This document shows positions 8,501 to 16,886 of a stretch of DNA of 64,000 nucleotides, piece by piece; the first letter of the stretch is position 1; each line of letters opens with the position of its first letter. The notes under the pieces were generated by a model that was not told the DNA's origin, did not search any database, and saw nothing but the letters and a program-made list of their open reading frames with translations. Position numbers and translations under genes: made by a program. Source of the stretch: Paracoccaceae bacterium (GTDB taxonomy: Bacteria > Pseudomonadota > Alphaproteobacteria > Rhodobacterales > Rhodobacteraceae); the NCBI GenBank assembly GCA_024236495.1, contig JACKKJ010000001.1, positions 310,001 to 374,000 on the forward strand, in the 5' to 3' direction.

Positions 8501-9278
8501 ATATCCCAATCTTCAGCGCCAGATCGAACAGATCGAAAGCTGCGTGGCGACAGGCGCCGACGGACTGATCGTCGGCTCCGTTTCCTTCGATGGCCTGAGC
8601 GATGTGCTGGAGCGCATTTCACACGCCATGCCCGTCATCGCCAGCGTCAATGACGTTTCCGATCGTGGGGTGACGGCAAAGGTCGGTGTCTCATGGTATG
8701 ATATGGGCGCGGCAGCCGCCAGGGCGGTGGCCGAAGCCCATCCGGCAGGAAGCACGCCGGTCCGCGTCGCATGGTTCCCCGGCCCCGTTGGGGCGGGTTG
8801 GGTGAAATTCGTGGACGCGGGGTTTCGCGATGTCCTCCGGAACAGTTCCGCTCAGATCGTCGATACGCTTTATGGTGACACGGGTCTGGAAATACAGGTC
8901 AGGCTGGTTGAATCGGCCCTCGGCGCGCATCCGGATCTCGACTACATCGTCGGGAGTGCGCCGACGGCCGAGGCCGCCGTCTCGATCCTGCGTGCAAAAG
9001 GGCTGGAGGGTCGGATCAAGATCGTCTCCGACTACATGACACATGCGGTCATGCGCGGATTGCGACGTGGCAAGGTCGTCGCGGCACCGACCGATTACCC
9101 GGTCTTTCAGGGTCGTCTTTCGATCGAAATGGCTGTACGAGCAGTCGAGGGAAGGCTGCTGTTCCGACACATCGGCCCGAAGATCTCGATTGTCACCAGC
9201 GAAGCCGAAACATCCCTGCCGGCACATGAATCATTGGCCCCCGCGAGCTTCGTGCCTGTCTTCAATCTCGACCAGTGA
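8501..9278 (+). pseudogene. torT: TorT-like periplasmic TMAO-binding protein, 5'-truncated
   Basis: About 258 C-terminal residues of a type I periplasmic-binding fold are present: YPNLQRQIEQIESCVATGAD, then GLIVGSVSFDGL, DMGAAAARAVAEAH, GPVGAGWVKFVDAGFRDV and a VVAAPTDYPVFQGRL region. These match the TorT/LacI-like family, in which TorT presents TMAO to the sensor kinase TorS. Roughly the first quarter, including the signal peptide, is absent. Upstream of about 8501 the frame simply runs antisense through the permease gene. No torS or torR lies in the window. The normal stop at 9276-9278 is kept. TorT is my best family match; another sugar-type binding protein is possible. Confidence 0.68.
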
Positions 9279-9485
9279 ACAGGCGTCAGCGTCATGGTCG
9301 CGTTTCACGACCCATGGCATCGATCCCACGCGGGGCAGGCATGCCGGTTCGAAAACCTGCCGCACAGCTGGAACAGTATCCCGGCCCGTTCGCTCCAACA
9401 GGGCATCGCCGCTGCCGTGCGACACACGACCGATGGATCCGTTTCGTGCGACCATATCTGTTTCGCTGCGCGCCCCTGCCCTGCG

Positions 9486-9929
9486 TCAGAACTTTTCCCC
9501 ATCGCGAGACACCCGGGGCGTTTCGGCGGGAAGCCCCCATTCCCGCAGGTCATTGACCAGCATCATGCAGATCCTGCGGAACGTCGTCCTGAGCCGGTCG
9601 ATCTGCGGGCCTGAAAGCTGGTTCTTTTCAAGCGCCCTGTCCATGCAGGTCAACCAGTCCTCTGCATCCTGGGCCGAGATCGGAACATGGGCATGCATGC
9701 GGCGCAGGTCCATGTGGCCGTGCTTCTCCTGATAGTAGCGCCGCCCTCCGAGGAAGCCGCTGAGAAAGTTGAACTGCTCCTCGCGGACATGTGCCAGGCC
9801 GTGACCGCGAAGGTGGAGCTTTCTGAGCGTCTCACCCTCTGGCAGCAGCTCGACGAAATCGTAGAAGTCTTCGACGAGCCGCCTTACCGCGTTCTCTCCG
9901 CCGATCGCATCAATCATCAGTTGGGACAT
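9486..9929 (-). CDS. Group II-like truncated haemoglobin
   Basis: A 147 aa globin-fold protein that starts like trHbII proteins (IDAIGGENAVRRLVEDFYDFVE). It has the helix-E/F region FNFLSGFLGGRRYYQEKHGH and the proximal-His segment LRRMHAHVPI before AEDWLTCMDRAL. Such globins bind O2 or NO and are linked to oxygen supply or nitrosative defence. A GAGAG motif precedes the ATG at 9929. It is the last gene of the fhs-chorismate mutase-folD string, 26 bp after folD. Its presence beside oxygen-dependent amine oxidation is suggestive, but no role in that pathway can be shown from sequence. Confidence 0.8.
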   Translation of the reverse strand: MSQLMIDAIGGENAVRRLVEDFYDFVELLPEGETLRKLHLRGHGLAHVREEQFNFLSGFLGGRRYYQEKHGHMDLRRMHAHVPISAQDAEDWLTCMDRALEKNQLSGPQIDRLRTTFRRICMMLVNDLREWGLPAETPRVSRDGEKF

Positions 9930-9954
9930 CGTCGCTCTCCCGGTGCCGTTTCTC

Positions 9955-10845
9955 TCAGGCTGTGAGGCCCTGTGGCTCCATGAGGCCGTTTGCTCTGCAG
10001 CAGGCGGTAAGGGTGTTGGCGAGGAGGCAGGCGATGGTCATCGGACCGACGCCGCCCGGGACCGGGGTGATGGCGCCGGCGGCCTTCACGGCGCTGTCGA
10101 AGTCGACATCGCCCACCAGCACGGTCTTGCCGTCGCGCTCGATGCGGTTGATGCCCACGTCGATCACCGTCGCGCCGGGCTTCACCCAGTCGCCCGGGAT
10201 CATCTCCGGCCGGCCCACGGCCGCGACCAGGATGTCGGCGCGGCGGCAGACCTCGCCCAGATCCTTCGTCCGGCTGTGCGCGATCGTCACCGTGCAGCTG
10301 TCGCCCAGGAGAAGCTGCGCCATCGGCTTGCCGACGATGTTCGATCGCCCGACCACGACCGCGTCCATCCCGGCCAGTGACCCGTGGTGGTCGCGCAGCA
10401 TCATCAGGCAGCCCAAGGGCGTGCAGGGCACCATGCTTTTCTGCCCCGTCCCCAGCAACCCGACGTTCGATATGTGGAACCCGTCAACGTCCTTCGCCGG
10501 ATCGATCGCATTGATCACAAGATCCGAATCCAGATGCTTCGGCAAGGGCAGCTGCACCAGGATGCCATGCACCGCCGGATCCGCGTTCAGCCTGCCGATC
10601 AGCGCCAGAAGCTCCGCCTCCGACGTGTCCGCGTCAAGCTTGTGCTCGTAGGAGTTCATCCCCGCCTCGACGGTCTGCTTGCCCTTCGAGCGGACATAGA
10701 CCTGGCTGGCCGGATCCTCGCCCACCAGAACCACCGCAAGCCCCGGGGTGATCCCGTGGCCGGCCTTCAGCCGCGCGACATGCTCGGCCACCTGGCCCCG
10801 TACCCTGGCCGCAAAGGCCTTGCCGTCGATGATCTTCGCCGTCAT
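9955..10845 (-). CDS. folD: Bifunctional methylene-THF dehydrogenase / methenyl-THF cyclohydrolase
   Basis: A 296 aa, full-length FolD. It shows the catalytic-lysine segment YVRSKGKQ, the QLPLPKHLD motif, the PCTPLG region, the Rossmann motif VVVGRSNIVGKPMAQLLL and the C-terminal TPVPGGVGPMTIACLL. It converts 5,10-methylene-THF to 10-formyl-THF with NADP reduction. It lies 4 bp after the chorismate mutase gene and downstream of fhs. Together they oxidise the C1 units released by Tdm and Dmm to formate with recovery of ATP or NADPH. This is a standard companion of methylated-amine clusters. Confidence 0.95.
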   Translation of the reverse strand: MTAKIIDGKAFAARVRGQVAEHVARLKAGHGITPGLAVVLVGEDPASQVYVRSKGKQTVEAGMNSYEHKLDADTSEAELLALIGRLNADPAVHGILVQLPLPKHLDSDLVINAIDPAKDVDGFHISNVGLLGTGQKSMVPCTPLGCLMMLRDHHGSLAGMDAVVVGRSNIVGKPMAQLLLGDSCTVTIAHSRTKDLGEVCRRADILVAAVGRPEMIPGDWVKPGATVIDVGINRIERDGKTVLVGDVDFDSAVKAAGAITPVPGGVGPMTIACLLANTLTACCRANGLMEPQGLTA

Positions 10846-10849
10846 CCGC

Positions 10850-11161
10850 CTATTTCCTTCCCAGTGCCCGCTCCTCGCGGTCGATCGACCACTCGATCAG
10901 CCCGCGCCACAGTTTCTCCACCAGCACGGGATCAAGGCCCAGGGCCTCGGCCCGTGCAGTCACCTTCGCCACGACCTCTTCCACCCGCGCGTCGATCCGG
11001 GCGGGCAGGCCATTGCCCCTCTTCAGTTCCGCCGCACGGTCGATGTAACCCGCGCGTTCGGCCAGCCTGGCGACGATCTCCGCGTCCAGGCGGTCGATCT
11101 CGGCACGAAGCTCGCACATCGTCGCGCAGTCGCCGGGCGCGTGCATGCCGTCACCCGTCAT
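10850..11161 (-). CDS. Chorismate mutase (AroQ class, PchB-like)
   Basis: A 103 aa all-alpha chorismate mutase type II domain: ELRAEIDRLDAEIVARLAERAGYIDRAAELKR with the conserved Arg and Lys, RVEEVVAKV, and a final WRGLIEWSIDREE helix. It would convert chorismate to prephenate as a monofunctional enzyme. It sits between fhs and folD, an odd functional mix that may only be genomic cohabitation. The start at 11161 is the farthest credible one; the MCELR methionine at residue 15 is an alternative. Confidence 0.85.
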   Translation of the reverse strand: MTGDGMHAPGDCATMCELRAEIDRLDAEIVARLAERAGYIDRAAELKRGNGLPARIDARVEEVVAKVTARAEALGLDPVLVEKLWRGLIEWSIDREERALGRK

Positions 11162-11227
11162 GCGCCCCCACGCTCCTGCAACACACTGCGCACCCCTTCA
11201 TTCTGGCCCAAATACTCCACGGGGGGT

Positions 11228-11250
11228 CCGGGGGGCGTGAAGCCCCCCGG
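11228..11250 (-). terminator. GC-rich hairpin downstream of fhs
   Basis: A perfect 9 bp stem CCGGGGGGC/GCCCCCCGG with loop GTGAA begins 10 bp after the fhs stop. On the minus strand it is followed by C-rich sequence and GGAGTATTTGGGCC rather than a U-tract. It may attenuate transcription into the chorismate mutase and folD genes rather than stop it fully. Confidence 0.5.
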
Positions 11251-11259
11251 CGTCCTCGA

Positions 11260-12936
11260 TCAGAACAGGCCCTCGACGTTGCCCTCGGCGTTGATGCGGA
11301 TCACTTCCGCCGCCGGCGTCCGCGGCAGCCCGGGCATCGTCATGATCTCGCCGCAGATCACAACGATGAAGCCCGCGCCAGCCGAAAGCCGCACCTCGCG
11401 CACCGGAACCGAATGGCCGGTCGGCGCGCCGCGGCGGTTCGGGTCGGTGGTGAAGCTGTATTGCGTCTTCGCCATGCAGACCGGCAGATGCCCGTAGCCC
11501 GCGTCTTCCCAGGTCTTCAGCTGGTCACGGATCGACTTGTCGGCCAGAACCTCGTCGGCGTGGTAGATCCGCTTGGCGATGGTCTCGATCTTCTGGAACA
11601 GCGGCATCTCGTCGGGATAGAGCGGGGCGAAGTTCGCGCTGCCGCTTTCAGCAAGCTCGACGACCTTGTGGGCCAGATCCTCGATCCCCGCAGACCCGTT
11701 CGCCCAGTGCTTGCACAGGATCGCCTCGGCGCCCTGTTCGGCGACATAGGCCTTGACCGCCGCCACTTCCGCATCCGTGTCGGAATAGAAGTGGTTGATC
11801 GCCACGACCACCGGCACCCCGAAGCTCTTCACGTTGGCGATGTGGCGGCCAAGGTTCGGGCAGCCCTTCTTCACCGCATCGACGTTCTCCGCCCCCAGGT
11901 CGGCCTTGGCAACGCCCCCGTTCATCTTCATCGCGCGCACCGTGGCCACGATCACCGCCGCCGCGGGCTTCAGCCCCGCCTTGCGGCACTTGATGTCGAA
12001 GAACTTCTCGGCGCCAAGGTCAGCCCCGAAGCCCGCTTCGGTCACGACATACTCGCCCAGTTTCAGCGCCGTCTTCGTCGCGATGACCGAGTTGCAGCCA
12101 TGCGCGATGTTCGCAAACGGCCCGCCGTGGACAAAGGCCGGGTTGTTTTCCAGCGTCTGCACAAGGTTCGGCTGCATCGCGTCCTTCAGAAGGACGGTCA
12201 TCGCCCCGTCGGCCTTGATGTCGCGGCAATAGATCGGCGACTTGTCGCGGCGATAGGCGACGACGATGTCGCCCAGACGCTTCTGCAGATCCTCGAGATC
12301 CTTCGAAAGGCACAGGATCGCCATGACTTCGGAGGCCACGGTGATGTCAAAACCGGTCTGCCGCGGGAAGCCGTTCGACACCCCGCCCAGCGACACCACG
12401 ATATCGCGCAGCGCGCGGTCGTTCATGTCCATCACCCGGCGCCACGACACGCGGCGCTCGTCGATCTGAAGCTCGTTGCCCCAGTAGATGTGGTTGTCGA
12501 TCATCGCCGACAAAAGGTTGTGGGCGCTGGTGATCGCGTGGAAGTCGCCGGTGAAGTGAAGGTTCATCTCCTCCATCGGCACGACCTGCGCGTAGCCGCC
12601 GCCCGCCGCCCCGCCCTTCATCCCGAAGTTCGGCCCGAGCGAGGCTTCGCGGATGCAGATCACCGCCTTCTTGCCGATCCGGTTCAGCCCGTCGCCAAGG
12701 CCAACCGTCGTCGTCGTCTTGCCCTCGCCCGCAGGCGTCGGGTTGATCGCGGTCACAAGGATCAGCTTGCCATCCCGGCGACCTTCAAGCGAACGGATGA
12801 AGTCCTGGCTCACCTTCGCCTTGTCGTGGCCATAGGGCAGCAGGTGCTCCGTCGGGATGCCAAGCTTGTCGCCAATCTCCTGGATCGGCCGCTTCTTCGC
12901 TTCCCGCGCAATCTCAATATCCGTCTTGAACGCCAT
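11260..12936 (-). CDS. fhs: Formate-tetrahydrofolate ligase (formyl-THF synthetase)
   Basis: A 558 aa protein of full family length. It has the N-terminal GIPTEHLLPYGHDKAKV, the P-loop-like TPAGEGKTTTTVGLGDGL, the GPNFGMKGGAAGGGYAQV motif and the C-terminal MTMPGLPRTPAAEVI. It interconverts formate, ATP and THF with 10-formyl-THF. In methylated-amine users it usually runs toward formate to recover ATP. The ATG at 12936 begins the conserved sequence; the extra upstream frame has no conservation. It is the first gene of the fhs/chorismate mutase/folD/globin string, and its formate product can feed FdsGBA at 43-49 kb. Confidence 0.96.
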   Translation of the reverse strand: MAFKTDIEIAREAKKRPIQEIGDKLGIPTEHLLPYGHDKAKVSQDFIRSLEGRRDGKLILVTAINPTPAGEGKTTTTVGLGDGLNRIGKKAVICIREASLGPNFGMKGGAAGGGYAQVVPMEEMNLHFTGDFHAITSAHNLLSAMIDNHIYWGNELQIDERRVSWRRVMDMNDRALRDIVVSLGGVSNGFPRQTGFDITVASEVMAILCLSKDLEDLQKRLGDIVVAYRRDKSPIYCRDIKADGAMTVLLKDAMQPNLVQTLENNPAFVHGGPFANIAHGCNSVIATKTALKLGEYVVTEAGFGADLGAEKFFDIKCRKAGLKPAAAVIVATVRAMKMNGGVAKADLGAENVDAVKKGCPNLGRHIANVKSFGVPVVVAINHFYSDTDAEVAAVKAYVAEQGAEAILCKHWANGSAGIEDLAHKVVELAESGSANFAPLYPDEMPLFQKIETIAKRIYHADEVLADKSIRDQLKTWEDAGYGHLPVCMAKTQYSFTTDPNRRGAPTGHSVPVREVRLSAGAGFIVVICGEIMTMPGLPRTPAAEVIRINAEGNVEGLF

Positions 12937-13134
12937 GTCTTTCGCTTCCTTCCTGAACACTCGGCCGGTCGCCCCACCAGGGTTTTCTTTGCCGAACCCT
13001 TTCAAAGGGCCCCCAATCATTCACAAGGATAAAATATTATTATCGACAGTCAAATATCAGCTTGTACTGGCAGCCCCGAGATTTTGACGGCCCAAGCGGC
13101 AGAAACCGGAGGCACATTCCGACCGGCGGCCCGC

Positions 13135-13177
13135 TTGAAAAATCTGGTCCCGGCAGGGATTGCAGCCTGCCGGGACC
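13135..13177 (-). terminator. Intrinsic terminator of tmm
   Basis: A perfect 12 bp stem GGTCCCGGCAGG/CCTGCCGGGACC (13146-13177) with an 8 nt loop is followed on the minus strand by AGATTTTTC. It starts about 40 bp after the tmm stop codon. This is the clearest rho-independent terminator in the window and separates tmm from fhs. Confidence 0.85.
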
Positions 13178-13218
13178 GGGTCTTGGTCAGTTCATTGCAC
13201 CCGCCAGACCGTTCAAGC

Positions 13219-14577
13219 CTACTGGCCTGCGGGTTCGTTCCGAAGATAGGACTCCATCGAGTCGTCGAGCGCATCCTTCCAGGGCGTGTGGTGAACAGGC
13301 GCCATGGTGCCGGTGATGACCGAGCGGTAGCGGTTGTTGCGGAAAGCCATGATGTCTTGCTTCTTGTGGTCCTTCCACTCGAAGAAGGCCTCGCAGGCGC
13401 CGTCGACGTCGAAGGACGGGTAGTCAGTTTCCGAGATCAGTTCCTTGACGTAGTCACCCTGGTAGTGGATCGCGTCATGTGCGTCCTCTCCGGCATCCTC
13501 GCCTGCCACCCGGTCCTCGACATCCTTCATCAGAACCGCCTTGTCAGACGGGATTGCAATCTTGCCCATGATCGCATCGCGGACCCACCATGCCTGCGCG
13601 TCGAACATGTTGAAGGTGAACCACTGATCCTGCATCCCGAGGTAGAAGAGCTTGGGGTTGTGGACCCAGGCGACGCCCTTGTAGAGATCGGCGGTCGCAA
13701 GGCGGTTCGCCGTCTTGAGACGCAGGTCGTCGGGCAGAAACGGGAAGTGGTGCTTGTAGCCGGTGCAGAGGATCACCGCATCGACCTTCTTCGATGTGCC
13801 GTCCGAAAAGTAGGCCGTGTCTTCGTCCATGCGCTCAAGACGCTGCACTTCCCTCCAGTTGTCCGGCCACTTGAAGCCCATCGGCGCATGGCGATAGGCC
13901 GTGGTGATCGACTTCGCGCCGTATTTCCAGCACTGTGAACCGATGTCCTCGGCCGAGTAGCTGGAGCCGAGCAGAAGCAGATCCTTGCCCGCGAATTCGC
14001 GCGCGTCACGGAAGTCATGGGCATGCAGGACGCGCCCGTTGAACTTGTCGAAGCCCGGATACTCCGGGACGTTCGGGACAGAGAAGTGACCCGAGGCGAC
14101 GATGACGTTGTCAAACTCCTCATCATACATGCGGTCATTGACGAGGTCATGGGCGGTGACAGTGAAGTTGCCCTTGTCCTCGTTGTACTTCACCATGCGG
14201 ATGGTGGTGGAGAAGCGGATCCAGTCGCGGACGCCCGCCTTCTTCACCCGGCCCTCGATATAGTCGAAAAGCACGGCGCGCGGCGGATAGCTCGCGATCT
14301 GCTTGCCGAAATGCTCCTCGAACGAATAGTCCGCGAACTCAAGACCCTCCTTCGGGCCATTGGACCAAAGGTAGCGATACATTGAGCAATGGACAGGCTC
14401 GCCGTATTCATCGAGGCCGGTCCGCCAAGTGTAGTTCCACAGGCCGCCCCAGTTAGACTGCTTTTCGAAACAGACAATTTCGGGAATGTCAGCGCCGTTT
14501 TTCTTGGCGGACTGGAAGGCTCTGAGTTGCGCCAGCCCAGAGGGACCGGCACCGATGATGGCTACGCGTTTCTTCAA
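13219..14577 (-). CDS. tmm: Trimethylamine monooxygenase (flavin-containing monooxygenase)
   Basis: A 452 aa FMO-family enzyme that oxidises TMA to TMAO with FAD, NADPH and O2. The N-terminal FAD motif is GAGPSG (residues 9-14). The FMO fingerprint FNGRVLHAHDF, an NADPH motif LLLGSSYSAEDIG and the CTGYKHHFPF motif follow, and length and ending match bacterial Tmm. The start chosen is TTG at 14577, which has GGAGG eight bases upstream and begins directly at MKKRVAIIGAG; no ATG gives a sensible N-terminus. It forms its own transcript, with a promoter at 14636-14664 and a strong terminator. Other class B FMOs are possible, but the tdm and dmm neighbours favour Tmm. Confidence 0.93.
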   Translation of the reverse strand: MKKRVAIIGAGPSGLAQLRAFQSAKKNGADIPEIVCFEKQSNWGGLWNYTWRTGLDEYGEPVHCSMYRYLWSNGPKEGLEFADYSFEEHFGKQIASYPPRAVLFDYIEGRVKKAGVRDWIRFSTTIRMVKYNEDKGNFTVTAHDLVNDRMYDEEFDNVIVASGHFSVPNVPEYPGFDKFNGRVLHAHDFRDAREFAGKDLLLLGSSYSAEDIGSQCWKYGAKSITTAYRHAPMGFKWPDNWREVQRLERMDEDTAYFSDGTSKKVDAVILCTGYKHHFPFLPDDLRLKTANRLATADLYKGVAWVHNPKLFYLGMQDQWFTFNMFDAQAWWVRDAIMGKIAIPSDKAVLMKDVEDRVAGEDAGEDAHDAIHYQGDYVKELISETDYPSFDVDGACEAFFEWKDHKKQDIMAFRNNRYRSVITGTMAPVHHTPWKDALDDSMESYLRNEPAGQ

Positions 14578-14635
14578 GTTGCTTTCCTCCGGTATGGACC
14601 AGTTTCTCTTCTTTGGTTCTTTTGGTTCAGACCGG

Positions 14636-14664
14636 AGTGTTGGACTGGTTCGCCCCCCTGTCAA
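14636..14664 (-). promoter_or_regulatory. Candidate sigma-70 promoter of tmm
   Basis: On the minus strand a perfect -35 TTGACA (14664-14659), a 17 bp spacer and a -10-like AACACT (14641-14636) precede the tmm TTG codon by about 60 bp. Just inside the expected transcript is an imperfect tandem TTTGGTTC repeat (14612-14629). An AATAA-AA-TTATT element (14663-14674) overlaps the -35 and could bind a regulator. Confidence 0.5.
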
Positions 14665-14738
14665 TAAAATTATTTGCCTGAAGGTGATGTTTTCGAAAGG
14701 ATGCTGCGTGCCGGCGGAAAAGCCCCTAGGTTGGCAGG

Positions 14739-16031
14739 ATGAGCACTGGAAGTCTCGCCCAAGGAATAGCCGTTCGCGGCGCGCTACCGCGTCTGACCGC
14801 AGGTATCGCGGACACGATCGGCATCGGTTTTCTGGCGCCTCTGAGCGGACCGGTCCAGTCCTGGGGCCTGCCGGGATTGAACGGCAGCCAGATCTGGACC
14901 GACAGTGTGAACCGTGCCGGAGGGCTTGCGATCGGCGGCCGGCGCCGTCCGATACGTCTTGTGCCTTTCGATTGCCAATATGACGCCGCCCTGGCGCGCG
15001 AGGGGGTGCGAAAGCTTGTTCAGGACAGCAACGTTCAGTTCCTGCTGACGCTCGGCGGCGATATCCTGCCGCCGGTCATCGACTACCTGACCGATCGCAA
15101 GCTGCTTACCGCCACGCTGCTGCCAAGCGACTTGTCGCCCGACACCCCCTATCTGATCGCGCCAAGTGAATCGCATCCGATCTACAATGTCACCGGGATC
15201 GACTGGCTGGCGCGGCAAAGACCGAACCTGAAACGCATCGCCCTTTGCGCACAGACCGACGCTCTCGGCCTGCCGTCACTGGCCACCTATCGCGCCGCCT
15301 GTGAGGCGGCCGGGATAGAAGTCGTGCGCGAGATTCGATACGACCCCGACTGTCGCGATGCGGGGGCGATCGTCACCGCGATGATGGCAGAGGCGCCCGA
15401 CATCCTGTGCTGGTGCACCAGCACCACGCCGATGGTTCATGCACTGACCGAGGCCGCCCATGCGGCAGGGTTTCGCGGGCAACTCGTCTCCTGCACTCTG
15501 GATGATTATCCCCGGCTCGTCGGCAGGACGTCACATGCGTTCTTGGAGGGATTCGTCTTCCAGTTTCCGGATTTCGACGATCCGGCGCTGGCTGAGAAGG
15601 CGTTCTTCTTCAACCGCCCGAAGGATTTCTATCTGGAGTATCAGCGCCGTTTTCCAGGAACCTGGTCGGCCGTGTCATGGGAATATGCGGCCATACTCGA
15701 TATCTGGCGAACGGCGGTTGAACATGCCGGCAACGTTACCCCCCTCTCGGTGCTGGCCGCGATGAAGCAGTCCGGCGCGGTGATGCATGCCTTCGGCCCG
15801 GCCTCGTGGTGGGGGTCGGATATCTTCGGGATCGACAATGCGCTGATCGGCGACTGGCCGGTCGTGCAGATCCGGAACGCCAAGGCCAGGATCGTCGAAT
15901 TCGGCTCCATACCGGACTGGCTCGACAGGCACGGCGCGCTGTTGCGATCTCACATGGTCGAACTGGGGCAGATGTGGGATCAGCGGCAAGTGCGTCACCT
16001 GCGCGACCGCGCCTCGCACGGGTTCGCCTGA
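14739..16031 (+). CDS. Periplasmic-binding-fold protein without signal peptide (AmiC/urea-amide binding type)
   Basis: A 430 aa Peripla_BP_6-like protein (IGFLAPLSGPVQSWGLPGLNGSQIWTDSVNRAGGL; LTLGGDILPPVIDYL; AHAAGFRGQLVSCTLDDYPRL; AVSWEYAAILDIWRTAVE), related to Leu/Ile/Val, urea and amide binding proteins. The N-terminus (MSTGSLAQGIAVRGALPRL) has no hydrophobic export segment. No ABC permease or ATPase genes follow, so it is either a cytoplasmic ligand sensor like AmiC or its start is misjudged. It diverges from tmm across 161 bp and ends 3 bp before the convergent GntR gene. An amine-type ligand is inferred from position only. Confidence 0.75.
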   Translation: MSTGSLAQGIAVRGALPRLTAGIADTIGIGFLAPLSGPVQSWGLPGLNGSQIWTDSVNRAGGLAIGGRRRPIRLVPFDCQYDAALAREGVRKLVQDSNVQFLLTLGGDILPPVIDYLTDRKLLTATLLPSDLSPDTPYLIAPSESHPIYNVTGIDWLARQRPNLKRIALCAQTDALGLPSLATYRAACEAAGIEVVREIRYDPDCRDAGAIVTAMMAEAPDILCWCTSTTPMVHALTEAAHAAGFRGQLVSCTLDDYPRLVGRTSHAFLEGFVFQFPDFDDPALAEKAFFFNRPKDFYLEYQRRFPGTWSAVSWEYAAILDIWRTAVEHAGNVTPLSVLAAMKQSGAVMHAFGPASWWGSDIFGIDNALIGDWPVVQIRNAKARIVEFGSIPDWLDRHGALLRSHMVELGQMWDQRQVRHLRDRASHGFA

Positions 16032-16033
16032 GA

Positions 16034-16762
16034 TCAGGCTTCCTGCAGAAGGAGTCGCTGCTCCTCGACAAGATGCAACTTGATGAACTCGACCGCCGCT
16101 TCTATGTCGCGCGCGGCGATCGCGTTGAACAGCGTATTGTACCGCTGCTGGTAGTCGCTGATGCGCTTCGGCGTAAGATAGCGGCGCAGCAGGGCAGAGC
16201 GGAAATTCTGGCGGCAGGCATCGATCGTCAGTTCATAGCAGGCGGCAAGCAAGGGGTTTCCGGTCCCGTGCGCGATCTGACGGTAAAGTTCTTCCTCCTG
16301 ACTGGCGAAGGCGGTGGCGTCGGTACGGATCTGTTCCATCTGCGACAGCGTCTCACCCAACAAGTCGATCTGGCGCGGCGTCATGTTGATGATCGCGAGG
16401 CGAACGATCTCTGGCTCCAGGATGCCACGAACGACCAGGTGATGGAGTGGACTTGTGTTCGAGGCCAGCGCGGAGGGTGCGCTGTTGCGGCCAACCTCGC
16501 TCTGGTAGGTTACGAAGCTGCCGCTGCCGGCGCGGCGACGAATGACGCGTCGTGTTTCGAGCACATCGAGCGCCTCTCTCACGGTGTTTCGGGCGACCCC
16601 CAGTTCCGCGGCCAGCGTCCGCTCAGACGGCAGACGTTCGTCAACCTCGTATTCCTTCGCCTCGATGCGGGCGAAAAGCGTGTCAATCACCGTCTGGACG
16701 GTGGCCCCGATGGGGGCTTCGGGCGGTTCGGCAGACTGATAGGGGACTAGGCGCGTGGTCAC
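16034..16762 (-). CDS. GntR-family (FadR/FCD subclass) transcriptional regulator
   Basis: A 242 aa protein. Residues 25-95 form the GntR winged helix (RLPSERTLAAELGVARNTVREALDVLETRRVIRRRAGSG); residues 105-235 are an all-helical FCD-type effector domain with the pattern EPEIVRLAI... and EEELYRQIAHGTGNPLL. It starts at GTG 16762 with GGGAG upstream. An inverted pair ACTGGG (16775-16780)/CCCAGT (16796-16801) just upstream of the start may be its own operator. It lies beside the APC permease gene and probably regulates it or the amine genes; the ligand is not known. Confidence 0.88.
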   Translation of the reverse strand: MTTRLVPYQSAEPPEAPIGATVQTVIDTLFARIEAKEYEVDERLPSERTLAAELGVARNTVREALDVLETRRVIRRRAGSGSFVTYQSEVGRNSAPSALASNTSPLHHLVVRGILEPEIVRLAIINMTPRQIDLLGETLSQMEQIRTDATAFASQEEELYRQIAHGTGNPLLAACYELTIDACRQNFRSALLRRYLTPKRISDYQQRYNTLFNAIAARDIEAAVEFIKLHLVEEQRLLLQEA

Positions 16763-16840
16763 TGGTCTCTCCCGACTGGGGTTTCCCTAGATAATCCCAG
16801 TTCTACGCACGGCTCAACGCCAATGGGCCTGAAATGCGAT

Positions 16841-16864
16841 GGGCGGCCCCGTCGAGGGCCGCCC
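16841..16864 (-). terminator. Hairpin terminator downstream of APC permease
   Basis: A perfect 9 bp stem GGGCGGCCC/GGGCCGCCC with a 6 nt loop lies 23 bp after the permease stop codon. No U-tract follows, as is common in this genome. Confidence 0.5.
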
Positions 16865-16886
16865 CGCAGTGTCGATAGCCGCGCGA

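Noticed and set aside
6935..8653. A 572-codon plus-strand open frame opposite the truncated permease
   Set aside because: Its product is extremely Asp/Arg/His-rich with no domain, while the minus strand shows an intact double-permease fold. It is a shadow frame.
10384..13032. An 882-codon plus-strand open frame opposite folD, chorismate mutase and fhs
   Set aside because: It is antisense to three clearly conserved genes; its translation is His/Arg/Asp-rich without family motifs, as expected for the opposite strand of GC-rich coding DNA.
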